Source: Nitrososphaerales archaeon TH5896 (GTDB lineage: Archaea > Thermoproteota > Nitrososphaeria > Nitrososphaerales > Nitrososphaeraceae). Taken from it: 14,841 bases of DNA. Shown here one piece after another: positions 7,424-13,506 of this stretch (the stretch's first letter is position 1; the number at the start of each line of letters is the position of its first letter). Location: the NCBI GenBank assembly GCA_014523625.1, contig JAATVP010000039.1:1-14841 (forward strand), in the 5' to 3' direction. Position numbers and translations under genes: made by a program. Under the pieces are notes generated by a model that did not search any database, was not told the origin of the DNA, and saw only the letters and a list, made by a program, of their open reading frames with translations.

Positions 7424-8197
7424 TCATACATCGGCATACATAGAAAATTCGTGTGGATGGGGTCTCGCAGCGACCTCATTGTAGTCATTAATTTCTTGTT
7501 CTAAGATCGTATCAATTGTATCATCGGTAAATATTGGCTTCAGGAATTCTCTGTCACTCCGTAATTCCTCGCAAGCATCGCGCAAACTTGTTGGCAATTG
7601 TCTAATGCCAAGTTCAGTTCTTCTTCTAGGGGTCATCTTAAAAATATCCTCATTTGTTGGGTCTCCTATTGAGCTACGCTTATTGACACCATCTAATCCA
7701 GCGGCCATTATTGCTGAAAAAGCCAGGTATGGATTACAAGAAGGATCTGGTGCTCTAAATTCAAGTCGCTTCTGGGCCGAGAACCTTTCACCTCTGTAGT
7801 GAGCAGGGATCCTAATAATGGCCGATCTGTTTCCAGTACTCCATGAGATGTAAACGGGAGCTTCATATCCTGGAACCAAACGACGGTATGAATTTGTAGT
7901 TGGAGCAACTATAGCAGCAAGCGCAGGAGCGTGGTCTAACACTCCACCCCCAAAATATCTAGCAAGATCGGATACTTCGGCATATTTATCATTTGCATCA
8001 AAGAAGAGATTCTTGTTTTCTTTCCAAAGGCTAACATTAACATGCATCCCCGAACCGTTATCCAATGCGATAGGCTTTGGCATCATTGTAGCTATCATTC
8101 CATGTTTTTTGGCTACATTTTTCACAATATACTTATAACTTTGTACCGAATCTGCGGAATTAACCAGAGTATCGTACCGAATATCGATTTCGCGCAT
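7424..8197 (-). CDS. glnA: Glutamine synthetase, C-terminal fragment (frameshifted)
   Basis: This frame carries the rest of the catalytic domain: EIDIRY (3-8, Glu3 equivalent to E. coli metal ligand Glu220), DNGSGMHVNVS (46-56), the substrate loop SYRRLVPGYEAPVY (103-116), STGNRSA, and RLEFRAPDPSCNPYLA (144-159). It ends in RPHPHEFSMYADV. An ATG sits exactly at the junction (8197) and overlaps the upstream frame by 38 bases, so separate translation is conceivable, though no ribosome-binding site is visible. Sequence conservation is as high as in an active enzyme. Confidence 0.8.
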   Translation of the reverse strand: MREIDIRYDTLVNSADSVQSYKYIVKNVAKKHGMIATMMPKPIALDNGSGMHVNVSLWKENKNLFFDANDKYAEVSDLARYFGGGVLDHAPALAAIVAPTTNSYRRLVPGYEAPVYISWSTGNRSAIIRIPAHYRGERFSAQKRLEFRAPDPSCNPYLAFSAIMAAGLDGVNKRSSIGDPTNEDIFKMTPRRRTELGIRQLPTSLRDACEELRSDREFLKPIFTDDTIDTILEQEINDYNEVAARPHPHEFSMYADV

Positions 8198-8894
8198 TTT
8201 GGCCAGCCGTTGCTACCTCGTGGTGGTGAGCATCGCAAATGATACCAAAGTTATTGCTTAGAACATCTACACATTCATTTCGATACTCCATGAGACTATC
8301 TCCTGGGGCGCTGGGAAGGTAGCCTTCTTTCAAACGAAGGGCGTAGCCAGCACCTTCAGCTGACCATGGTGATTCCCTAGACGTAATTTTATAGCTCTGT
8401 CCATGATATGGAGTCATGGTATTTACCTCAAGTCTGTCGAACACAAAGAACTCAACTTCGGGCCCCCAGTATGAATATTCATAACCTTGCTTGCGAACAT
8501 ATTTTTCTGCTTTGTCTGCTATTCCTCTGGGATCTCTGGCAAATGTATCCCTTCTAGAATTTCCTTTAATGACATCGCAAATCAAACGGGCAGTCTGATC
8601 TTTTTCAAGCCACGGGATAGTAGCATAGGTAGAAGGGTCAGGCATTATTATTAAGTCAGACTCCTGTATTTCTGTGAATCCACGTATTGATGAACCATCA
8701 ACTTTCGGAAGTCCAATTTCGAAGTCTTCGGCACGAAACATATTGGCGGCTACAGTAGTGTGATGAAAACGCCCTGTCAAACCAGTAAACTGTAGATCAA
8801 TGAATTTGATTTTATCAACCCTTAATCTACGCATTACCTCGCTTGGAGTAAACGACAAAGGTTTTATTTTACCGTCAGTAACTTTATAAGGCAA
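8160..8894 (-). CDS. glnA: Glutamine synthetase, N-terminal fragment (frameshifted)
   Basis: This frame encodes the N-terminal beta-grasp domain and the first part of the catalytic barrel. Visible are FIDLQFTGLTGR (31-42), VDGSSIRGF (65-73), MPDPSTY, the metal-site segment GPEVEFFVF (144-152) with Glu146 and Glu148, and DAHHHEVATAGQN (221-233) with Glu226, equivalent to E. coli Glu212. After residue 233 the frame reads about eleven unrelated residues and stops at TAA. The fragment carries only part of the metal site and lacks the conserved C-terminal catalytic segments, so it should be inactive alone. The TTG start is preceded by an in-frame TAG, and a weak TATA-like TTAATTATG lies about 34 bases upstream. 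Confidence 0.8.
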   Translation of the reverse strand: MPYKVTDGKIKPLSFTPSEVMRRLRVDKIKFIDLQFTGLTGRFHHTTVAANMFRAEDFEIGLPKVDGSSIRGFTEIQESDLIIMPDPSTYATIPWLEKDQTARLICDVIKGNSRRDTFARDPRGIADKAEKYVRKQGYEYSYWGPEVEFFVFDRLEVNTMTPYHGQSYKITSRESPWSAEGAGYALRLKEGYLPSAPGDSLMEYRNECVDVLSNNFGIICDAHHHEVATAGQNARNRYSVRYSG

Positions 8895-8968
8895 TGGAAT
8901 ATCCTATGATAGGACACACGTCCCATAATTAAGCTTTCAAACCATAGTCTGCTCCATAGGTATATGAC

Positions 8969-8994
8969 AAATATATTAAAAAAATATATTAAAA
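8969..8994. repeat. Perfect 13-bp tandem repeat in the glnA/purB divergent region
   Basis: AAATATATTAAAA occurs twice back to back (8969-8981 and 8982-8994). Each copy contains the perfect palindrome AATATATT, so two identical dyads sit 13 bp apart, a little over one helical turn. The repeat lies about 75 bases upstream of the glnA start and about 115 upstream of the purB start. It could be a regulator-binding site, part of a promoter, or a chance AT-rich duplication. Confidence 0.6.
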
Positions 8995-9076
8995 GTGTGA
9001 TGTATTAAGTCATCTGTGTTTTCAAAACGCAAAAAGCAAAGGGTACTGTTTCAATCTGAAAGATACTTCATAACAA

Positions 9077-9083
9077 TTTTATT
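9077..9083 (+). promoter_or_regulatory. Candidate TATA box for purB
   Basis: TTTTATT is centred about 28 bases before the ATG at 9108, the spacing expected for a leaderless archaeal transcript. This supports choosing that ATG over the TTG twelve bases upstream. Confidence 0.4.
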
Positions 9084-9107
9084 CTTTCAGATCAATTGCA
9101 ATCACTG

Positions 9108-10478
9108 ATGCCTATCTTACCCTTAGATAGTGGTCGTTATGGAAGCAAAGAAATTAGAGAAATATTTGATGACAATCGTAAACTAGATTACCAGTTGAAA
9201 TTTGAAGCTGAAGTCGCTAAGGCACAAGGCGAATTAGGAGTAATCCCAGAAAACGCCTCCAAGGAAATTGCAGATGTCGCGAATTCTAATAGAGTAACCT
9301 TGAAAAGGATAAAGGAGTTGGAGTTGATTAGCGAACATGATACTGCAGCATTCGTGGAATCAATTGCGGAAGAATGTCCAGATACAGCTAAACCATGGGT
9401 GCACTATGGCCTAACGAGTAGCGATATAGTAGATACCAGTACATCTTTGCAATTGAAGGACTCGCTAACCATTATTGAAAATAAGTTACTTAGATTAGCG
9501 AGAGTCCTATCGGAGCGTGCTTTGCAATTCAAAGATTTGCCAGCAGTTGGTAGGACTCATGGGCAGCACGCCAGCGTAATTGCTTTCGGTCTTAAGTTCG
9601 CTGTTTGGGCATCGGAAATTGTCCGGCACTTGGAAAGAATTGACGAGGGAAAAAAGCGCTTTCTGGTTTGCAAGACGCTGGGAGTAGTTGGAACAGGATC
9701 TGTGATGGGCAAACGTGCGTTAGACGTGCAGAGAATAGTCGCTGAGAGATTGGGTTTATTTCCGGTCGACTCTGCAACCCAAGTAGTCCCTCGGGAACGA
9801 TATGCAGAAGCTCAGTTTTTCCTCGCTCTAGTAGGAGCAACCTTGGACAGGATGGCAGTTGAAATCAGAAATTTGCAGAGAACAGAAATTGGAGAAGTTT
9901 CTGAACACTTCAAAAGAGGTCAGATGGGAAGTAGCGCCGTTCCAGTTAAACGCAATCCCATAAAAAGCGAGAGGGTTTCATCTCTATCTAGACTATTGCG
10001 AGCGCTGGTAAGTGTCGCAATGGAAAACGTATCTCTTTGGCACGAACGTGATTTGTCAAACTCAGCCAACGAAAGATTTACCATTCCTATGACAGTTATT
10101 CTTTTAGATGAAATGTTAAATTTGATGGTAAATGTCATCACCAATTTGGAGATTCACAACGAAAAAATTGCTTCGAATTTGAAAATGACAAATGGCCAAA
10201 TCCACGCCGAATTCGTGTTGGATCTACTCTTAAAGAAAGGCATTCCTAGATTTGACGCTTACAGAGACATCCAGAGAGTTGCTTTTTCAGCAATCGAAAA
10301 TAAGCAGTCATTTTTCGATGCTATTCAAAATGATTCAGAATTGGGAAAACGTTTGACGTCAGAAGAATTAACTGACATTTTTGAGCCAAGTAAACATCTT
10401 TCGGCATCAACAACCATAATCCAAAACATAGCAAAAATGGTTCATGATGCGCAGCTCAAATATGCTGAGCCATTTTGA
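9108..10478 (+). CDS. purB: Adenylosuccinate lyase
   Basis: This enzyme cleaves SAICAR to AICAR in purine synthesis and adenylosuccinate to AMP plus fumarate. The 456-residue length is normal for the archaeal and Bacillus/Thermotoga-like type. Visible marks are ILPLDSGRYGS near the N-terminus, HYGLTSSDIVDT (about 99-110), GRTHGQHA (148-155) with a catalytic-region histidine, and the fumarate-lyase superfamily signature GSSAVPVKRNP (274-284), where the family usually has GSSAMPYKRNP. HERDLSNSANER (312-323) follows. The ATG at 9108 is preferred because MPILPLDSGRYG matches family N-termini and the TATA-like element is correctly spaced; an in-frame TTG at 9096 would add four residues. The gene is divergent from the glutamine synthetase gene and convergent with the asparagine-synthetase-like gene, with about 43 bases between their stops, so it is probably a single-gene transcript. 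Confidence 0.95.
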   Translation: MPILPLDSGRYGSKEIREIFDDNRKLDYQLKFEAEVAKAQGELGVIPENASKEIADVANSNRVTLKRIKELELISEHDTAAFVESIAEECPDTAKPWVHYGLTSSDIVDTSTSLQLKDSLTIIENKLLRLARVLSERALQFKDLPAVGRTHGQHASVIAFGLKFAVWASEIVRHLERIDEGKKRFLVCKTLGVVGTGSVMGKRALDVQRIVAERLGLFPVDSATQVVPRERYAEAQFFLALVGATLDRMAVEIRNLQRTEIGEVSEHFKRGQMGSSAVPVKRNPIKSERVSSLSRLLRALVSVAMENVSLWHERDLSNSANERFTIPMTVILLDEMLNLMVNVITNLEIHNEKIASNLKMTNGQIHAEFVLDLLLKKGIPRFDAYRDIQRVAFSAIENKQSFFDAIQNDSELGKRLTSEELTDIFEPSKHLSASTTIIQNIAKMVHDAQLKYAEPF

Positions 10479-10521
10479 AATAAGAGCCTTGCAACCGTTG
10501 GTCAAAAGCTTAAAGACATTC

Positions 10522-11292
10522 TCATCGATTATGATGATGATTCTGCTTACTAAAAAATTTGTGAATCAAAGAACCGTACTGCAATGCCTTTTTGGGTTTC
10601 ATGGCAGCATCCTGCGGTACACCAATATCTAATGCAAGCCTACGCATAATATGCTTCCTAATCAAATCGTCTTCGCTCTTTATTTTCTCGTCGATTGGAA
10701 TAGTGTTGGTAAATTCGATGAACTTCTCTGACAGAAATGGTTTTTCGATGGTTACTCCGTAGTAAGAGGCTACTTTTGCAATTTCTTCCATTAGTAACAA
10801 TTCATTTAGAACCTTTTCGTGCATAAGTTCCATAATGCCAGATTTACCATACTTATACACAAATCGATACTGATTGTACCCGCAGAAAAGCTCGTCTATT
10901 CCGTTCGCAGTCAGTACTATATTGAAACCATTTTCTTTAGCCAAACGAGCTATAAATAAATAGGCAATACAGTTTTCCAAATGCGATGCAATTCTACAAT
11001 TGATTGTCCGTTTTACCCAATTGAGCCTTTCATAGAATTCGTCCGGTATAATATAATGTGTCTCATGAGGGAAGAGTAACTGGGAAGCAATAGTCTTGGA
11101 AAAATTCATATCGTGTGAGCCCGCAAATCCCACCGTTAATAAAGTCACTGACCTGTTCAAATCACTACACATCTTTGCAAGCACCGAGCTATCAAGTCCC
11201 CCAGAGAAGGCTATCGCTACTGATTTCTCCTCTCCTAAAGCAGCCTTCAACTCCTCTTGGATCGCTTTTTGAAGTTGGGTGATCAGTTTCAA
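10522..11292 (-). CDS. Asparagine synthetase-like ATP pyrophosphatase domain protein (no glutaminase domain)
   Basis: The protein corresponds to the synthetase half of AsnB-type enzymes, which adenylate the aspartate side chain. The PP-loop SGGLDSS (30-36) binds ATP pyrophosphate. GIDELFCGY (131-139) matches the G-DELFGGY motif of asparagine and beta-lactam synthetases, and the tail PKKALQYGS (233-241) matches the basic segment at the end of that domain. The N-terminal glutamine amidotransferase domain with its Cys nucleophile is absent: the protein is 256 residues, about half a normal AsnB. It must therefore use free ammonia, a separate amidotransferase, or another amine acceptor. The start is TTG; no ATG is available before the PP-loop, and a TATA-like element lies about 25 bases upstream. 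True asparagine synthesis is plausible but not proven. Confidence 0.8.
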   Translation of the reverse strand: MKLITQLQKAIQEELKAALGEEKSVAIAFSGGLDSSVLAKMCSDLNRSVTLLTVGFAGSHDMNFSKTIASQLLFPHETHYIIPDEFYERLNWVKRTINCRIASHLENCIAYLFIARLAKENGFNIVLTANGIDELFCGYNQYRFVYKYGKSGIMELMHEKVLNELLLMEEIAKVASYYGVTIEKPFLSEKFIEFTNTIPIDEKIKSEDDLIRKHIMRRLALDIGVPQDAAMKPKKALQYGSLIHKFFSKQNHHHNR

Positions 11293-11311
11293 AATCGTAA
11301 ATGAGGGTAGA

Positions 11312-11320
11312 GGTTATTTA
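11312..11320 (-). promoter_or_regulatory. Candidate TATA box for the asparagine synthetase-like gene
   Basis: The minus strand reads TAAATAACC, centred about 25 bases before the TTG codon at 11292. The spacing supports that TTG as the start of a leaderless message. Confidence 0.4.
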
Positions 11321-11424
11321 ACTACATTGATTTGATACTTGAAATTCAAATTTCTAATCAATATCTGCTTTCTTGCTCCTCATATGAAAGGGGATATTTA
11401 GATAAGAGATCATGAAAGGCATGC

Positions 11425-11733
11425 TTAATAACTTATCTTGAAATCTTGAAATTCCCCTGAGTATTTATCATAGCTCAGTTCAATTTTTTCTACGTGCGCA
11501 TTTGGAGGTCCCACTTTAAACCAGCTAATTGCATCTTCAACAGAATTCTTGCTGCCCTCGAGTATCGCCTCAACACTACCATCATTTGCGTTGAGTACCC
11601 AACCTGTAACTCCATTTTCATTGCAAATGCGTTGAGCATTCTGCCTGAAATAAACTCCTTGTACTTTACCTCTAACTATGATATGTGCTCTGATCTTAAT
11701 TTGGCTGTTTTTGTCCGGGGTCAAGTCGTTCAT
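11425..11733 (-). CDS. acyP: Acylphosphatase
   Basis: This small cytoplasmic enzyme hydrolyses carboxyl-phosphate bonds in acyl phosphates. The fold is recognisable end to end. The signature VRGKVQGVYFR (20-30) contains the phosphate-binding catalytic Arg30, and GWVLNANDGSVEA (44-56) contains the catalytic Asn48. A typical C-terminal segment follows: GPPNAHVEKIEL, then FQDFKI. At 102 residues it is slightly longer than the usual 90-98, because of a polar N-terminal extension of about 12 residues. The ATG start has no competing in-frame start nearby. It lies 67 bases downstream of the LysA-like gene on the same strand, so the two may be co-transcribed, although a TATA-like GATAAAAGG about 43 bases upstream could give it its own promoter. 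Its physiological substrate is not indicated by the neighbours. Confidence 0.95.
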   Translation of the reverse strand: MNDLTPDKNSQIKIRAHIIVRGKVQGVYFRQNAQRICNENGVTGWVLNANDGSVEAILEGSKNSVEDAISWFKVGPPNAHVEKIELSYDKYSGEFQDFKISY

Positions 11734-11800
11734 GGGGCTGATGCATAATCCTTGACAAGTACACTAGTACACCTTTTATCCCTGTTGTTATGTCGCCACA

Positions 11801-13150
11801 CTAGATTAAGCTTCCACCCTCATCAATAAACAATTGTTCATATGACGTTCCTCTTCTAACTAGCTTGTATTCGCCGTTACTAGTCTTCATGACTATGGAA
11901 GGTTTCGTTTGGCAATGAAAAGGCATATTGAAGACGACAGAATAGGCGCCTACGTTGTAAAACGAAATATATCTACCAATTTTTGCACCAGTAAGATCAG
12001 ACGCCTTTGATTGGGGGAATACATCATAAGTATCGCACAGTCGACCTGCCAAGTGAATGCTTTTGCCATTTGTATTACGGCTTTGTTCATTGATAGACCC
12101 GCGCGCGGATACCGTTTCTTGTGGGTACTCTTGTTTTAGAAGCGCAGCATCTAATAAAAGGTGGTACCCTGTATCAACTATGACTACTTTTTGTTCATTA
12201 TACTCTTTTGTGTTTACTATCTTTGATATCAGGATGGATGATTCTGCAACAAGATATCTCCCACTTTCAATCAATAGATCAAATGGTCCATGTGATTCAA
12301 TTAACCTATTGAGCCTCGGAACATAACTGTCTGCCATCTGCGAAGGAGTTGGCACGGACTCGTTATAATATACTGGAGTACCTCCGCCTATGTCTAACGT
12401 ATTTACGGTAAATCTCGGAAACTCTTTCTTCATTTTTGTCATAAAATTGTGCATCTTATCTATAGCGTGAATAAAACAAGAAAAATCTGTGATTTGAGAT
12501 CCGAGGTGAAAATGAAATCCCTCAAAATGCAGCAAATCGTTATCCATAAGATGCTTGACCATTTTTGTAGCACTGTCGATGGTTCCGCCATTAAAGGGGA
12601 CGCCGAATTTCCCGTTCCTATATGATGCACGTATCTCTGCTTTCACACCGACCTCTGGATTAACTCTGACCATAGTAAGAGGTTTGACAGAGAGCATTTG
12701 CGCTGCCTTGGCTAAATTAGTCATACCGCTAAAGGAGCTAACTACAACCTTTTTTATCCCTGTTTGCAACACTTCATAGTATTCTTGAAATTCTTCCGTA
12801 ACGCTAGTATATATTACATTTTCAGGTGGTGCCTTGCATCTTTTTAGGAAGTGAAGTTCTCCTAACGAAGTAATGTCGAAAGTGATTCCGTCTCTTATGA
12901 AAGAGAGTAAAACAGCGGGAGTGAAATTTGCTTTTACAGAATATGCAAGCTTCACCTGCCCATTGAACTTAGAGTAGGCGTTACGAAGATCACGCACCTT
13001 CTTATGCAGTGTACTTTCATCGGTAATGTACAGTGGAGTGCCATAACGTACTGCAAGCTGCTCAATTTCAATGGGTTCTGCAAAATGATTGATGTGGTGT
13101 GTTGTTAGATTTAGTTTTTTTGTTAATTGAAGTTGCGAATTTTCCACCAA
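11801..13150 (-). CDS. Fold-type III PLP-dependent decarboxylase, LysA/ODC family (substrate uncertain)
   Basis: This is a PLP decarboxylase of the diaminopimelate/ornithine decarboxylase family, with an alanine-racemase-like barrel and C-terminal beta domain. Visible marks are YSVKAN with Schiff-base Lys73, HFHLGSQ (213-219), the phosphate-binding DIGGGTP (253-259), ESGR (295-298, usually EPGR) and the catalytic Cys372 in GRLCDTYD. GAYSVVFN (401-408) and a conserved RRG near the end follow. Diaminopimelate decarboxylases usually read CES-D here, whereas ornithine decarboxylases have Cys-Asp, so automatic labelling as lysA may be wrong. Many thaumarchaea are thought to make lysine through the LysW/alpha-aminoadipate route, which also argues for caution. 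The start is TTG at 13150 or GTG at 13147; there is no ATG near the N-terminus. It lies just upstream of the acylphosphatase gene on the same strand. Confidence 0.85.
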   Translation of the reverse strand: MVENSQLQLTKKLNLTTHHINHFAEPIEIEQLAVRYGTPLYITDESTLHKKVRDLRNAYSKFNGQVKLAYSVKANFTPAVLLSFIRDGITFDITSLGELHFLKRCKAPPENVIYTSVTEEFQEYYEVLQTGIKKVVVSSFSGMTNLAKAAQMLSVKPLTMVRVNPEVGVKAEIRASYRNGKFGVPFNGGTIDSATKMVKHLMDNDLLHFEGFHFHLGSQITDFSCFIHAIDKMHNFMTKMKKEFPRFTVNTLDIGGGTPVYYNESVPTPSQMADSYVPRLNRLIESHGPFDLLIESGRYLVAESSILISKIVNTKEYNEQKVVIVDTGYHLLLDAALLKQEYPQETVSARGSINEQSRNTNGKSIHLAGRLCDTYDVFPQSKASDLTGAKIGRYISFYNVGAYSVVFNMPFHCQTKPSIVMKTSNGEYKLVRRGTSYEQLFIDEGGSLI

Positions 13151-13506
13151 TTCTTTTTTGTTAGTTAACGGTAAATCATATTACTTAAAAACATTGCCTC
13201 CATACAGTCTACGACAGATAGGAGTATTACCATCCCCACCTTATTTGCAAAATGCATTACCAAGATAACTGGATCGCATTTACTTCAATTGATTGTGATA
13301 AGTTGCACAGAGGATACTGCCGCTGGTGCAACTTCAAGTAAATCAAATGACAGATCTATACAACTTGTACTACCATGTAGACTTTCAAGGTACCGCTTCT
13401 CAATATAGTGAAATAGGTGAAAATTAACGATATCTTGATAACCTGTTAACTCTAACTGTAACTCAATAAGTTGATTTTAAGATACTTACCATAGAGAGTA
13501 TCGATT
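13151..13506. other. Intergenic region between the CDC48-type gene and the LysA-like gene
   Basis: This stretch of about 350 bases contains a 9-bp perfect inverted repeat (13300-13334) and an imperfect hairpin next to and overlapping the CDC48 stop (13489-13521). A weak TATA-like TTTTAAGTA lies about 37 bases before the LysA-like start on the minus strand. No tRNA motif or credible coding frame is visible. Confidence 0.45.
13300..13334. repeat. 9-bp perfect inverted repeat, hairpin-forming
   Basis: AAGTTGCAC (13300-13308) is matched by GTGCAACTT (13326-13334) across a 17-base spacer. Shorter flanking arms, TACTT at 13281-13285 and AAGTA at 13336-13340, could extend the pairing after an asymmetric bulge. 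It lies about 150 bases upstream of the LysA-like gene and about 170 downstream of the CDC48 stop. It could be an RNA hairpin or a protein-binding dyad; no T-run follows it. Confidence 0.55.

Larger units (their letters stand above)
7424..8894 (-). pseudogene. glnA: Type I glutamine synthetase gene interrupted by a frameshift
   Basis: Taken together, the two reading frames encode one type I glutamine synthetase of about 488 residues, which would make glutamine from glutamate, ammonia and ATP as a dodecamer in the cytoplasm. The first frame ends its homology at HHHEVATAGQN and the second resumes at EIDIRYDT. The family reads GQNE across this point, as in the E. coli enzyme, so four extra bases (GCGC, 8192-8195) separate Asn from Glu. 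Both halves are otherwise intact and well conserved, with no other stop or shift. This points to a very recent mutation, a sequencing or assembly error, or less likely a split or recoded gene. No adenylylation-type Tyr is seen: GIRQLP replaces NLYDLP. The start used is TTG at 8894, because the next in-frame ATG (8834) would cut into the first helix. Confidence 0.85.

Noticed and set aside
8042..8242. A plus-strand frame spanning the glutamine synthetase frameshift
   Set aside because: It is antisense to strongly conserved catalytic-domain codons and has no features of a real protein.
11341..11354. Inverted repeat GAAATT-CA-AATTTC between the acylphosphatase and asparagine-synthetase-like genes
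   Set aside because: Short AT-only dyads like this are common in this composition and nothing ties it to a promoter or terminator.
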